Shown: positions 52,495 through 61,468, counted from the stretch's first letter. The stretch: 64,000 nucleotides of DNA from Streptomyces tendae (GCF_014650435.1 NZ_BMUY01000003.1:620001-684000), one strand, 5' to 3'. Program-made: numbers and translations. Notes: generated by a model not told the origin, from the sequence alone.

Positions 52495-53910
52495 CTACGC
52501 CACCACTCCGGCGGCCTTCGCCGCCTCCCGCACGGCGCCCGCGACGGCACCGGCGACCTTGTCGTTGAAGACGCTGGGGATGATGTAGTTCGGGTTGATC
52601 TCGTCCTCGGTCACCACGTCCGCGAGGGCGTGTGCGGCGGCGAGCATCATCTCGGTGTTGACGGTGCGGGACTGGGCGTCAAGGAGGCCGCGGAAGACGC
52701 CCGGGAAGACCAGCACGTTGTTGATCTGGTTCGGGAAGTCGCTGCGGCCGGTGGCGACGACCGCGGCCGTCTCGCGGGCGATCGCCGGGTCCACCTCGGG
52801 GTCGGGGTTCGCGAGCGCGAACACGATCGCGCCGTCCGCCATGGCGGCCACGTCCTCGCCGTCCAGGACGTTGGGGGCGGAGACGCCGATGAAGACGTCG
52901 GCGCCGTGCACGGCCTCCTTGAGGGTGCCGGTGAGGCCCTCGGGGTTGGTGTTGTCGGCGATCCAGCGCAGGGCGGACTCGGGCGCGGCGTCCACCAGGT
53001 CGGCGCGGCCCGTGTGCACGACGCCGTGGATGTCGGCGACGACGGCGTTCTTGACCCCGGCGGCGAGCAGCAGCTTGAGGATGGCCGTACCGGCCGCGCC
53101 GGCGCCGGACATGACGACCCGTACGTTCTCGATGGGCTTGTCGACCACGCGCAGGGCGTTGGTCAGCGCGGCGAGCACGACGATGGCGGTGCCGTGCTGG
53201 TCGTCGTGGAAGACGGGGATGTCGAGGGCCTCGCGCAGCCGGGCCTCGATCTCGAAGCAGCGGGGCGCGGAGATGTCCTCCAGGTTGATGCCGGCGAAGC
53301 CCGGGGCGATGGCCTTGACGATCTCGACGATCGCGTCGGTGTCCTGGGTGTCCAGGCAGATCGGCCAGGCGTCGATGCCGGCGAACCGCTTGAACAGGGC
53401 CGCCTTGCCCTCCATCACCGGCAGCGCGGCCTTCGGGCCGATGTTGCCGAGGCCGAGCACGGCGGAACCGTCCGTCACGACCGCAACGGAGTTGCGCTTG
53501 ATGGTGAGGCGCCGGGCGTCCTCGGGGTTCTCCGCGATCGCCATGCAGACGCGGGCCACGCCCGGCGTGTAGACCATGGACAGGTCGTCGCGGTTGCGGA
53601 TCGGGTGCTTGGACTGCATCTCGATCTTGCCGCCGAGGTGCATGAGGAAGGTACGGTCCGAGACCTTGCCCAGGCTGACGCCCTCGATGCCGCGCAGCTG
53701 CTCCACGATCTCGTCGGCGTGGGCGGTCGAGCCGGCCGCGATGGTGACGTCGATCCGGAGCTTGTCGTGGCCGGAGGCCGTGACGTCGAGACCGGTGACC
53801 GAGCCGCCGGCGGACTCCACCGCTGTGGTGAGCTGCGAGACGGCGGTTCCGCCGGCGGGCACCTCCAGTCGGACCGTCATCGAGTAGGAGACGCTGGGCG
53901 CCGTTGCCAT
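52495..53910 (-). CDS. NAD-dependent malic enzyme with N-terminal ACT domain
   Basis: Oxidative decarboxylation of malate to pyruvate. A 471-residue enzyme. The first 75 residues form an ACT regulatory domain (SMTVRLEVPAGGTAVSQLTT, IDVTIAAGSTAHADEIVEQL). The catalytic part has VYTPGVARVCMAI, KRNSVAVVTDGSAVLGLGNI with the Lys, DDQHGTAIVVLAAL with the metal-binding Asp pair, and the dinucleotide fold VVMSGAGAAGTAI. The absence of the C-terminal phosphotransacetylase-like extension separates it from MaeB-type enzymes. In S. coelicolor the malic enzyme at this locus is the NAD-dependent one; cofactor here is inferred from position. Confidence 0.93.
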   Translation of the reverse strand: MATAPSVSYSMTVRLEVPAGGTAVSQLTTAVESAGGSVTGLDVTASGHDKLRIDVTIAAGSTAHADEIVEQLRGIEGVSLGKVSDRTFLMHLGGKIEMQSKHPIRNRDDLSMVYTPGVARVCMAIAENPEDARRLTIKRNSVAVVTDGSAVLGLGNIGPKAALPVMEGKAALFKRFAGIDAWPICLDTQDTDAIVEIVKAIAPGFAGINLEDISAPRCFEIEARLREALDIPVFHDDQHGTAIVVLAALTNALRVVDKPIENVRVVMSGAGAAGTAILKLLLAAGVKNAVVADIHGVVHTGRADLVDAAPESALRWIADNTNPEGLTGTLKEAVHGADVFIGVSAPNVLDGEDVAAMADGAIVFALANPDPEVDPAIARETAAVVATGRSDFPNQINNVLVFPGVFRGLLDAQSRTVNTEMMLAAAHALADVVTEDEINPNYIIPSVFNDKVAGAVAGAVREAAKAAGVVA

Positions 53911-54131
53911 GGCCGACTTCCTCTGCTTTCACCGTGTAACTGGGTTGTGCCGTCCGATCGTCGCACCTACCACTGGGTACGCGGTAGCCGCCCCGGATTG
54001 CGAACTTTTTGTTCACCCGGATTTCGGAAAACGACTTCCACCATACGAGAAGTAGCCCGTCGGGGGAAGGGGTCACCGGAAGACGCGCGGCGGACGCGAC
54101 CCGGCCGCCGAAGGAACCCACGGGACGGGAA

Positions 54132-54159
54132 TTGTCTTGCGGGGATCGTTTGTTACCTT
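54132..54159 (+). promoter_or_regulatory. Probable promoter of the 54.16-kb RNA
   Basis: TTGTCT (54132-54137) and TACCTT (54154-54159) with a 16-bp spacer resemble a vegetative promoter. Transcription would start near 54166, at the left arm of the RNA's closing helix. Confidence 0.5.
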
Positions 54160-54299
54160 GGACGTGGCACCGGCTCGATCCAAGCCCCCGGGCCCAACCT
54201 TCGTCGCTACGAGCGACCACTTGCCGCGAGGCGAGCATGGCGGGTCGGTGCCACTTGAACGAGAGCGAAGGGCCCGCGCCGACGGCGCGGGCCCTTCGC
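54160..54299 (+). ncRNA. Candidate structured small RNA between malic enzyme and helD
   Basis: About 140 nt with no good coding frame but strong folding. GTGGCACC (54164-54171) pairs with GGTGCCAC (54247-54254) as a closing helix. Inside are three hairpins: GGCT/AGCC (54172-54175/54183-54186); GTCGCT/AGCGAC (54203-54208/54212-54217, 3-nt loop ACG); and CTTGCC/GGCGAG (54220-54225/54230-54235) capped by GCGA, a GNRA tetraloop. A strong terminator hairpin (54265-54299) follows, and a promoter-like pair lies just before. It is transcribed away from malic enzyme and towards helD, which is on the opposite strand, so it is not a plain leader. I cannot assign it to a known RNA family. Confidence 0.45.
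54265..54299. terminator. Terminator after the candidate RNA and helD
   Basis: A 16-bp perfect stem (54265-54280 with 54284-54299) and a 3-nt loop. It ends the plus-strand candidate RNA and lies 30 bp beyond the convergent helD stop. Confidence 0.88.
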
Positions 54300-54328
54300 A
54301 CGTCCCGGGGCCGGCCCCGGCCCGGCAC

Positions 54329-56656
54329 TCAGTCGCGCAGCAGGTCGGGCACCCCCGAGGCGTCCGGCTGGTCGCGCTCGCACGAGACGACCGTCAGCTG
54401 CTGCGTGGCCCGGGTCAGGGCGACGTACAGCACCCGCAGTCCGGCGGGCGACTCGTCGGCGATCTCGGCCGGGGAGACCACGACCGTGGCGTCGTACTCC
54501 AGGCCCTTGGCCTCCAGGCTGCCCAGCGCCACCACCCGGTCACCGAGCCCGGCCAGCCAGCGCCGGGCCTCCTCGCGCCGGTTCATGGCGACCACGACGC
54601 CGACGGTGCCGTCGACGAGGTCGAGCAGCCGGGCCGCCTCCGCGCGTGCCGTCCGGGCGAGGGACTCCTCCACCACCGCGAAACGCGGCCGCACGCCGGT
54701 CGAACGCACGGCCGACGGGGACGGCGCGCCGGGCATGGCCAGGGCGAGGACCTTCGCCGCCAGCTCGGCGATCTCGGCCGGGTTGCGGTAGTTCACGGTC
54801 AGTTCGAAGCGGCGGCGCGGGCGGCTGCCGAGGGCCTCGTCACGGGCGGCGGCCGCCTCGTCGGGGTCGGACCAGGAGGACTGGGCCGGGTCGCCGACGA
54901 CCGTCCAGGTGGCGTGCCGGCCGCGGCGGCCGACCATCCGCCACTGCATGGGCGTGAGGTCCTGCGCCTCGTCGACGATGACGTGGGCGTACTCGGTGCG
55001 TTCCTGGGCGAGGCGCTCGGCGCGCTCCCACTGGGTCTCCTCGCGCTGCGGCATCAGCTCCTCCAGGCCGGTGAGCTGGTCCAGCGGGTCCTGCTCGCGC
55101 CGCTTGCGGGGGCGGGCCGGGGTGCCGACGATCGCCTGGAGCTCGTCGAGCAGGGCGATGTCGTGCACGGAGCGGCCCTCGCGGCGCAGCGAGCGGGCGA
55201 CCTTGCGGATCTCGCCCGGATTCAGCACGCGCCGGGCCCAGCGGCCCAGCCGGCGCTCGTCCGCCATGGCCGCAAGCACGGCGCCCGGGGTCAGCTCGGG
55301 CCACCAGGCGTCGAGGAAGGCGGTGAAGGAGTCCTCCGAGCTGACGTCCTCGTCGAAGGAGGAGCGCAGCTCGGCGGCCAGCTCGGGGTCGGTGTGCCGG
55401 GCCCCGGCGCCCGACCGCTCCCACAGGGCGTCCAGGAGCAGGCGGCGGGCACGGGGGCGCAGCAGGTTGACGGGCGCGGTGCCGCCGAGGACGGTGCGGC
55501 GGATGCCGGCCAGCTCCTCGGCCTCCAGTTCGAGGCGGCGACCGAAGGCGACGACCCTGAGCAGCGTCGGCGAGTCGGCCGGTTCCAGCGCGCCGCGGGC
55601 GGCCTTGCGCAGCACCCGGAGCATGCGCGAGGAGCCCTTGACGCGGGCGGTCGCCGGGGAGTCGTACAGCGTGGCCTCGGCGCCGTCGACCAGGGAACCG
55701 ATCGCGCGGATGGCGACCTGCCCCTCCTCACCCAGTGAGGGCAGTACGCCCTCGGTGTACGCCACGAGCAGCGGGGTCGGCGAGACGATGAGGATGCCGC
55801 CCGCGTACCGGCGCCGGTCCTGGTAGAGCAGGTACGCCGCCCGGTGCAGGGCGACGGCGGTCTTGCCGGTGCCGGGGCCGCCCTCGACGTAGGTCACGGA
55901 GGCGGCGGGGGCGCGGATCACCCGGTCCTGCTCGGCCTGGATGGAGGCCACGATGTCCCGCATGGAGTGGGTGCGGGCCTGGCCGAGGGCGGCCATCAGG
56001 GCGCCGTCGCCGACGACGGCCAGCTCCTCGCCGTCCAGCCGGGCGGTGACCTCGGGGCGCATGAGGTCGTCCTCGACGCCGAGGACGCGCCGCCCCTTGG
56101 AGCGGATCACCCGGCGGCGCACGACCCGGCCCGGGTCGACCGGCGTGGACCGGTAGAAGGGGGCGGCGGCGGGCGCCCGCCAGTCGATGACCAGCGGCGC
56201 GTAGTCCTCGTCCAGGACGCCGATGCGGCCGATGTGCAGGGTCTCGGCGATGTCGGCGGTGTTGTCGGGTCCGAGGGCGCCCTCGGCGGGCTCCACCGCG
56301 GTGTACGCGCCGTCCGGGCCCTTCTTGCCGTCCTTGCCGAGGAGCAGGTCGATGCGGCCGAACAGGAAGTCCTCGAACTCGTTGTTCAGGCGGTTGAGGT
56401 GGATGCCGGCCCGGAAGACCTGCGCGTCGCGCTCGGCCAGGGCGCCGGGCGTGCCGACGTGGCCGCGCTGGGCGGCGTCGTGCATGAGGAACTCCGCCTC
56501 GTGGATCTTCTCCTCGAGGCGTCGGTACACCCGGTCGAGGTGCGCCTGTTCCACGTCGATCTCTCGGTCCCGTACGGAGTCCGCCCGTGCGGCGTCCCCG
56601 CGTGCGGGGTCGTGCTCCGAGTCGACCGCCGGATCCTGTTGCGCCTGTGCGGCCAC
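54329..56656 (-). CDS. helD: HelD-type RNA polymerase-associated ATPase (UvrD/Rep-like helicase fold)
   Basis: A 775-residue superfamily 1 protein. The N-terminal ~110 residues form a long helical pair (QAHLDRVYRRLEEKIHEAEF), the part that in HelD enters the RNA polymerase secondary channel. Walker A is VEGGPGTGKTAVALHRAAYL near residue 255; motif II VIVDEAQDLTPMQW, GDPAQSSW, and the final VALTRATQQLTVVS are intact. HelD removes stalled or drug-bound polymerase from DNA, and some actinobacterial copies give rifampicin tolerance. I saw no rifampicin-associated element upstream in the 80 bp available. The start MAAQAQQDPAV at 56656 is preceded by GGGGGCCC. Confidence 0.88.
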   Translation of the reverse strand: MAAQAQQDPAVDSEHDPARGDAARADSVRDREIDVEQAHLDRVYRRLEEKIHEAEFLMHDAAQRGHVGTPGALAERDAQVFRAGIHLNRLNNEFEDFLFGRIDLLLGKDGKKGPDGAYTAVEPAEGALGPDNTADIAETLHIGRIGVLDEDYAPLVIDWRAPAAAPFYRSTPVDPGRVVRRRVIRSKGRRVLGVEDDLMRPEVTARLDGEELAVVGDGALMAALGQARTHSMRDIVASIQAEQDRVIRAPAASVTYVEGGPGTGKTAVALHRAAYLLYQDRRRYAGGILIVSPTPLLVAYTEGVLPSLGEEGQVAIRAIGSLVDGAEATLYDSPATARVKGSSRMLRVLRKAARGALEPADSPTLLRVVAFGRRLELEAEELAGIRRTVLGGTAPVNLLRPRARRLLLDALWERSGAGARHTDPELAAELRSSFDEDVSSEDSFTAFLDAWWPELTPGAVLAAMADERRLGRWARRVLNPGEIRKVARSLRREGRSVHDIALLDELQAIVGTPARPRKRREQDPLDQLTGLEELMPQREETQWERAERLAQERTEYAHVIVDEAQDLTPMQWRMVGRRGRHATWTVVGDPAQSSWSDPDEAAAARDEALGSRPRRRFELTVNYRNPAEIAELAAKVLALAMPGAPSPSAVRSTGVRPRFAVVEESLARTARAEAARLLDLVDGTVGVVVAMNRREEARRWLAGLGDRVVALGSLEAKGLEYDATVVVSPAEIADESPAGLRVLYVALTRATQQLTVVSCERDQPDASGVPDLLRD

Positions 56657-56738
56657 CGGGCCCCCTTCTGACGTGCTGGGCAGCCGTCAAAAATACGCGA
56701 AGGGGGCCCGGGAAGCTACGCCGCGCCCGGCGGCGGCG

Positions 56739-57596
56739 CTACGCGTCGACCTCCACCAGTCGCTTCCCGTCGAAGGTCATGACCTCGAAGTGGGAGATCT
56801 GGTTGGGTTCGAAGGCGGCCCCGCCGTGCACGTAGAGGGGCTTCTTGCCCTTCTCGGTGGTGGCGCCCGGTATGCCGTAACCCCAGTCGGGGACCGTCCA
56901 GGAGGTGAGCGTCTCCCGCTCGCCGTTCTTGCCGACGGCGATCAGGGAGCACTTCTGGGGGCCCTTGAGGTTCTTCAGCTCCAGGACCGTCTCGGTGCCC
57001 CATGCCTTCTTCTCCAGTGCCACGGTGGCGCTGACCTGGGTGGCCGGGTCGGTGGCGGTGACCCGGTCCGGCATGGCGGCGAAGGCGGACTCGGCCGGGC
57101 TCGCGGCCTGCTGCGACGCCTCGGTCTTGCGGCCGCCATCGTCGTCGTCGCCCCCGCCTCCGCCCGTGGTCGCCACGGCGGCGAACGGGCCGCCGATGAT
57201 CAGCGCGGCCGCGGTGCCCACCAGGTAGAAGTTGCGGCGGCGCTTGCTCGCGCGCCGCTCGGCGACCTCGTCGACGAGCCGCTCCGAGAGCCGTGGGCTG
57301 GGCTTCGCGGTGAGCGACTCGGCGATCGCGGGCGTACCGGTGCCCGGCAGGTCCGCGAGCGCCGCCATCATCGGCTCCATGCCTGCCAGCTCGTCGAGCT
57401 GCTGGGCGCACCACTCGCAGGTGGCGAGGTGGGCCTCGAAGGCCGTCGCCTCGGCGTCGTCGAGGATCCCGAGGGCGTAGGCGCCGACGGTCTCGTGCTC
57501 GTTCGGCGCCGGTGATCCCTGCATGGGGACAGGACTACCCGTGTCCCCCGGGCCGAATCCCCCGCCGAATCCCTGAGCTCCCCCGTACCCGCTCAT
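56739..57596 (-). CDS. rsuA: Anti-sigma factor RsuA (ZAS-type)
   Basis: A 285-residue membrane anti-sigma factor. The N-terminal anti-sigma domain has the zinc motif AHLATCEWC (His-x3-Cys-x2-Cys, about residue 60) following HETVGAYALGILDDAEATAF. One transmembrane helix (YLVGTAAALIIGGPFAAVA, about residues 125-143) separates it from an extracytoplasmic anti-sigma-K-type domain with VTATDPATQVSATVALEKKA. The start ATG at 57596 overlaps the sigma stop by one base (TGATG), so the two are translationally coupled. It should hold SigU inactive at the membrane until a signal arrives. Confidence 0.92.
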   Translation of the reverse strand: MSGYGGAQGFGGGFGPGDTGSPVPMQGSPAPNEHETVGAYALGILDDAEATAFEAHLATCEWCAQQLDELAGMEPMMAALADLPGTGTPAIAESLTAKPSPRLSERLVDEVAERRASKRRRNFYLVGTAAALIIGGPFAAVATTGGGGGDDDDGGRKTEASQQAASPAESAFAAMPDRVTATDPATQVSATVALEKKAWGTETVLELKNLKGPQKCSLIAVGKNGERETLTSWTVPDWGYGIPGATTEKGKKPLYVHGGAAFEPNQISHFEVMTFDGKRLVEVDA

Positions 57597-58174
57597 CACG
57601 CCGTCACCCCCCGCTCCTCCAGAGCCAGCTTCATCGAACGCAGCGCGTAGAACACCCGGGAGCGAACGGTGCCGCTGGGTATGCCCAGTGTCTGCGCCGC
57701 CTCATTGACGGTACGCCCTTTGAAGTACGTCTCGACGAGGACCTCCCGGTGGGCCGGGGTCAGGTCGTCGAGCGCGTCCGACAGCGTCATCAGCCACAGC
57801 GCCTTGTCGATCTCGTCCTCCGCGGGGATGACCTCCAGCGGCGACGGATCGACCTCCTGCGGCCGGGCCTGCCGGCTGCGGTGGCCGTCGATGACGATGC
57901 GACGCGCGACCGTCACCAGCCAGGGGCGTACCGATCCGGTCGCACGGTTGAGCTGACCGGCGTTCTTCCAGGCACGGATGAGCGTCTCCTGGACGACGTC
58001 CTCGGCGCGCTGGCGGTCCCCCGCGACCAGCCGCAGCACGTAGGCCAGCAAGGGGCCGGCGTGCTCGCGGTACAGCGCGCGCATCAGCTCCTCGTCGGGC
58101 TCCGAGGACGACTGCGACATGCGATGTCGGGCCCTCGCACCACGTTCGTTGGCCACGACGGAATCCTTGCGCAC
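57596..58174 (-). CDS. sigU: ECF RNA polymerase sigma factor SigU
   Basis: A 192-residue ECF sigma factor. Region 2 is LMRALYREHAGPLLAYVLRL, then GDRQRAEDVVQETLIRAWKN; region 4 is DALDDLTPAHREVLVETYFK and TVNEAAQTLGIPSGTVRSRV. The GTG at 58174 (MRKDSVVANERG) has GGAGG five bases upstream and is preferred over 58252 and over the internal ATG at 58120. Together with its coupled anti-sigma gene this matches sigU-rsuA of S. coelicolor, where uncontrolled SigU blocks aerial mycelium formation and changes the set of secreted proteins. The assignment rests on family, position and coupling. Confidence 0.92.
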   Translation of the reverse strand: MRKDSVVANERGARARHRMSQSSSEPDEELMRALYREHAGPLLAYVLRLVAGDRQRAEDVVQETLIRAWKNAGQLNRATGSVRPWLVTVARRIVIDGHRSRQARPQEVDPSPLEVIPAEDEIDKALWLMTLSDALDDLTPAHREVLVETYFKGRTVNEAAQTLGIPSGTVRSRVFYALRSMKLALEERGVTA

Positions 58175-58315
58175 GCCCACCTCCGGTGTCCGGGGGATCC
58201 CCCAGTCGGTCGCTCGCCCATCCGGTACGGACGCGAAGTGCGGCGTGTTCAAACCGAGATGAAAGATTTCCCGGGGGCGGTGCGACGAACGGGGCGCGAG
58301 GGGCGCTACGGGTAC

Positions 58316-58906
58316 TTACCGGGCGAGGGCGGCGCGGCGGCGGTGCCGGGCGACGCGTTCGCGGTTGCCGCAGATCTCGCTGGAGCACCAGCGCCGGCGG
58401 CGGCCGCGGGAGGTGTCCACGTACACGATGGGGCAGTTGTCGCCCGCGCACTGCCTGAGGCTCGCCCGCGCGACGGGGTCGGTGAGCAGTTCCACGGCGT
58501 CCCGGGCGAGGGCGCCGAGCAGCGCGGCGCACCGCGGCGGTCCGGTCAGCTCCCGCACCAGTGCGCCGTCCTCGCCGGGCACCGCGCGGGGGGCGGGCGG
58601 TGCGGCGAGGGCGAGTTCGTTGACGCGGGCGAGGGCGAGGGCGTGGCGGGGGTTGCGGGGCACCGGCCGGCTCCGCACCAACCCGGCGGTCTCGGCGCGC
58701 AGTTCGTGGAAGCCGCTCAGCCAGGAGCGGTCGGCGTGCGCCAGCGGGGTGCCGGGCGGGACGATCCCGGAGCCGGTGATCCAGGCGCGCAGGGCGTCGA
58801 CGGAGTCGAGGCGTTCCGCGGGGTGGGTGGTGGCGATGAGGTCCAGACAGATCCGCCCGGTGTCGAACCGCAGCTCGTACGGGTCGGTGGCCGTACCCAG
58901 TGCCAT
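58316..58906 (-). CDS. CGNR zinc-finger regulator
   Basis: A 196-residue protein with the CGNR C-terminal zinc finger: CAGDNCPIVYVDTSRG, then WCSSEICGNRERVARHRRRA, where the Cys pairs bind zinc and CGNR gives the family name. The N-terminal ABATE domain has DTGRICLDLIATTHPAERL and LRAWITGSGIVPPG. Such proteins are thought to be stress-responsive transcription regulators with a ligand-binding ABATE part. The ATG start is at 58906. It is divergent from the DUF1772 gene by about 210 bp. Confidence 0.88.
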   Translation of the reverse strand: MALGTATDPYELRFDTGRICLDLIATTHPAERLDSVDALRAWITGSGIVPPGTPLAHADRSWLSGFHELRAETAGLVRSRPVPRNPRHALALARVNELALAAPPAPRAVPGEDGALVRELTGPPRCAALLGALARDAVELLTDPVARASLRQCAGDNCPIVYVDTSRGRRRRWCSSEICGNRERVARHRRRAALAR

Positions 58907-59119
58907 GTTCCTGTCACCGCCTAGGGCTTGCCCGCTCAGGCACGGGCCCGGAAAGGGGAGCAGGGGGACCACGCGGGCCGCGCGCGGACCGCTCCCCTCT
59001 ACAGTGCCTGCCCGCACCCGCGCCCGGAACCCCTCGCACCGCTCCCGCGTGGACGCTCGCGCATGCGCCCGCGCGCCACGGCCATGTCCGGCGCACGGCG
59101 GGGCCGGTTGACTGGACGC

Positions 59120-59680
59120 ATGACAGACATCAACGGGGAACAGCGGTCCCGCACCGCCGGTGGAGTACTGGTGGCGGCCACGGTCGCCGCGGGCCTGATG
59201 GCCGGGACCTTCTTCGTCTTCGCCTGCGCCGTGATGCCGGCGCTGGCGCGCAGCGACGACCGGGTGTACGTCGACGTGATGCGCGACGTCAACGAGGTGA
59301 TCCAGAACCCGGTGTTCCTGCTGGCCTTCATGGGCGCGCTCGCCCTCGCGGGACTCGCGGGGTGGCAGTCGCGCCGGACGCCCGGCCGCTGGTGGATCTG
59401 GGCGGGCGCGACGGCGTACGCGCTCGCCTTCCTGGTCACGGTGGGCGCCAACATCCCCCTCAACGACGCCCTGGCCCGCCCCGGCGACCCGGCGGCGCTG
59501 CGCGAGCGGTTCGAGGACCCTTGGGTGGCCTGGAACGTCGTACGCGCCGCCCTGTCGACACTGGCGACGGCGTGCCTGGCCACGGGCCTGGCGACACGAA
59601 ACCGCCCGACGCGACCGGCACCCTCGGCCCCACGACCCCCTACGGCCTCCCCCGCAATCCCGCACCGGACGTCGCACTGA
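59120..59680 (+). CDS. DUF1772 membrane protein (anthrone oxygenase-like)
   Basis: A 186-residue integral membrane protein with four helices: VLVAATVAAGLMAGTFFVFA, a helix near PVFLLAFMGALALAGLAGW, WWIWAGATAYALAFLVTVGA and VVRAALSTLATACLATGLA. The conserved DUF1772 loops YVDVMRDVNEVIQNP and VGANIPLNDALA are present. Some relatives are anthrone oxygenases; here no polyketide gene is near. The last 25 residues are Pro/Ala-rich and run into the tandem-repeat patch, so they may be recent. It may be a target of the divergent CGNR regulator. Confidence 0.85.
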   Translation: MTDINGEQRSRTAGGVLVAATVAAGLMAGTFFVFACAVMPALARSDDRVYVDVMRDVNEVIQNPVFLLAFMGALALAGLAGWQSRRTPGRWWIWAGATAYALAFLVTVGANIPLNDALARPGDPAALRERFEDPWVAWNVVRAALSTLATACLATGLATRNRPTRPAPSAPRPPTASPAIPHRTSH

Positions 59681-59989
59681 GCACCCCGGCGAACGCCCGC
59701 CCGGCAGGGCGCCTGTCACCCGGCCCGACCGGAGCCCGCGGCACCGCAACGCCCCACGGCCGCCCACGGCACACCGCACCGGACCTCGCACTGAACACCC
59801 CGGCGAACGCCCGCCCGACGGGGCGCCGAGGTGGCGGACGCCCGCCCGGCAGGGCGCCGGTCACCCGGCCCGACCGGAGCCCGCGGCACCGCAACGCCCC
59901 ACCGCCGCCCACGGCACACCGCACCGGACCTCGCACTGAACACCCCGGCGAACGCCCGCCCGGTGGGGCGCCGGGCCCAGCCGCGGCCG
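59664..59989. repeat. Imperfect tandem repeat after the DUF1772 gene
   Basis: Three direct copies beginning with ACCGGACxTCGCACTGAxCA at 59664, 59778 and 59933. The first unit is 114 bp, the second 155 bp (with an extra internal copy of a CCCGCCCGGCAGGGCGCC-like piece), the third is partial. Each unit contains ACCCGGCCCGACCGGAGCCC and GCGGCACCGCAACGCCCCAC except the last. It fills much of the 516-bp gene-free stretch 59681-60196; no gene is supported there. Confidence 0.85.
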
Positions 59990-60196
59990 ACCGCTGAGGA
60001 CCCGGCATCCCGCAGCCCACGGCCTGGGCGAGTCGCACGCGCCTGGCCCCCCGCCTGCACCGCAGCCCGGGTGGGCCTGTGCTGCCGGGGCGGCAGGCGG
60101 GTGGAGGTGGGAGGGGCCGGGGCCGTCAACGGCACGGCGCGGCGACGCGAACCGTGCCGCTCGCCGCGCGGCCCGGCGGGGCCGGGTGGCTGGGGG

Positions 60197-61384
60197 TCAG
60201 TCCGTCGTGTACTTGGCGTCCGTGGCCGGGTCGAGGGCGAGGCGGTAGCCGCGTTTGACCACCGTCTGGATCAGCTTCGGGGCGCCGAGGGACGTGCGCA
60301 GGCGGGCCATGGCCGTCTCGACGGCGTGTTCGTCGCGGCCGGTGCCCGGCAGCGCGCGCAGCAGCTCCGCGCGGGGCACGACCCAGCCGGGCCGCCGGGC
60401 GAGGGCGCGCAGCAGGGACATGCCGGCGGGCGGCACGGTCCGCAGCTCCCCGTCGACGAGCACCGCGTGTCCGCGGATCTCCAGCCGGTGCCCGGCGACC
60501 GGCAGGGCACGGGCACGGGCCGGCAGCTCCTGGCAGAGCAGCTGGACGAGGGGGCCGAGCCGGAAGCGCTCGGGCTGGACCGTGTCGACGCCGTGCGCCT
60601 GGAGCGGCACCGCGGTGACCGGGCCGACGCAGGCGGGCAGCACGTCGTGGCCGAACGCGGCGAGCAGCTCCGGCAGCAGGCCCCGCTCCTCGGCCCGGCC
60701 CAGCAGCGAGACCGCGGCGGGCGCGCTGGTGAAGGTCACGGCGTCCACGCCCCGCGACACGGCGGCGTCCAGCAGCCGGTCCACCGGCCCGAGGTCCTCC
60801 GGCGGCAGCCACCGGTACACGGGCACGCCCACCACCTCGGCGCCGCCCTCCCGCAGCGCCTCCACGAACCCCGGCAGCGGCTCACCGTGCAGCTGTACGG
60901 CGATCCGGCGGCCCTCGACGCCCTGCTCCAGGAGCCGGTCCAGGACCTCGGCCATGGACTCCGAGGCGGGTGACCACCGCTCCGTCAGCCCCGCGGCCCG
61001 TACCGCGCCCTTCACCTTGGGCCCGCGCGCCAGCAGCTCCACCGTGCGCAGCCGCTCCAGCAGGGTCTCGCCGAGCCCCCAGCCGTCGGCGGCCTCCACC
61101 CAGCCCCGGAACCCGATGGCGGTGGTGGCGACGACGACGTCCGGTGCCTGGTCGACGATGCCCTTGGTCGCGGCCATCAGCTCGGCGTCGTCGGCCAGCG
61201 GCACGATCCGCAGCGCCGGTGCGTGCAGGACGGTGGCACCGCGCCGCTGGAGCAGCGCACCCAGTTCGTCGGCCCGGCGGGCGGCGGTGACGCCCACGGT
61301 GAACCCGGCCAGCGGGCCGTGGTCGGGTCGCTGCGGTCCGTCGCCCGCGCCGCCCACGCCGCCCACCTCGCTTACGTCGTCCAT
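60197..61384 (-). CDS. nnaR: Nitrate/nitrite regulator NnaR (HemD-like domain fused to winged helix)
   Basis: A 395-residue two-domain protein. Residues about 20-265 are a uroporphyrinogen-III synthase-like domain (LAGFTVGVTAARRADELGAL, then DAVTFTSAPAAVSLLG). Residues about 290-385 are an OmpR-type winged helix (LVDGELRTVPPAGMSLLRAL, then DEHAVETAMARLRTSLG and VVKRGYRLAL). This fusion next to a NarK transporter is known as NnaR in Streptomyces, a co-activator working with GlnR on nitrate and nitrite assimilation genes; mycobacteria have the same pair. It should be a regulator rather than a haem enzyme. The start at 61384 is preferred over GTG 61396. Confidence 0.88.
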   Translation of the reverse strand: MDDVSEVGGVGGAGDGPQRPDHGPLAGFTVGVTAARRADELGALLQRRGATVLHAPALRIVPLADDAELMAATKGIVDQAPDVVVATTAIGFRGWVEAADGWGLGETLLERLRTVELLARGPKVKGAVRAAGLTERWSPASESMAEVLDRLLEQGVEGRRIAVQLHGEPLPGFVEALREGGAEVVGVPVYRWLPPEDLGPVDRLLDAAVSRGVDAVTFTSAPAAVSLLGRAEERGLLPELLAAFGHDVLPACVGPVTAVPLQAHGVDTVQPERFRLGPLVQLLCQELPARARALPVAGHRLEIRGHAVLVDGELRTVPPAGMSLLRALARRPGWVVPRAELLRALPGTGRDEHAVETAMARLRTSLGAPKLIQTVVKRGYRLALDPATDAKYTTD

Positions 61385-61436
61385 CGCTCGCCGCACTCCG
61401 ATCCGTTCACACCCACGTGCCCAGTCACGTGGACGA

Positions 61437-61468
61437 CCGAGCCTGTCAACCGTGCGTGACAGGCTCGG
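61437..61468. terminator. Terminator between narK and nnaR
   Basis: CCGAGCCTGTCA (61437-61448) pairs fully with TGACAGGCTCGG (61457-61468), after the narK stop and before the nnaR start. Confidence 0.8.

Noticed and set aside
54230..54300. Short open frame starting ATG at 54237 within the candidate RNA
   Set aside because: It runs through the terminator stem and has no ribosome site; the folding evidence is stronger than the coding evidence.
56657..56738. Rifampicin-associated element upstream of helD
   Set aside because: I looked for the inverted-repeat element known before rifampicin-response genes and did not find it in this short gap.
59640..60196. Open frames in both directions over the tandem repeats
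   Set aside because: They consist of repeated Arg/Pro/Gly/Ala strings produced by the repeat itself and lack ribosome sites.
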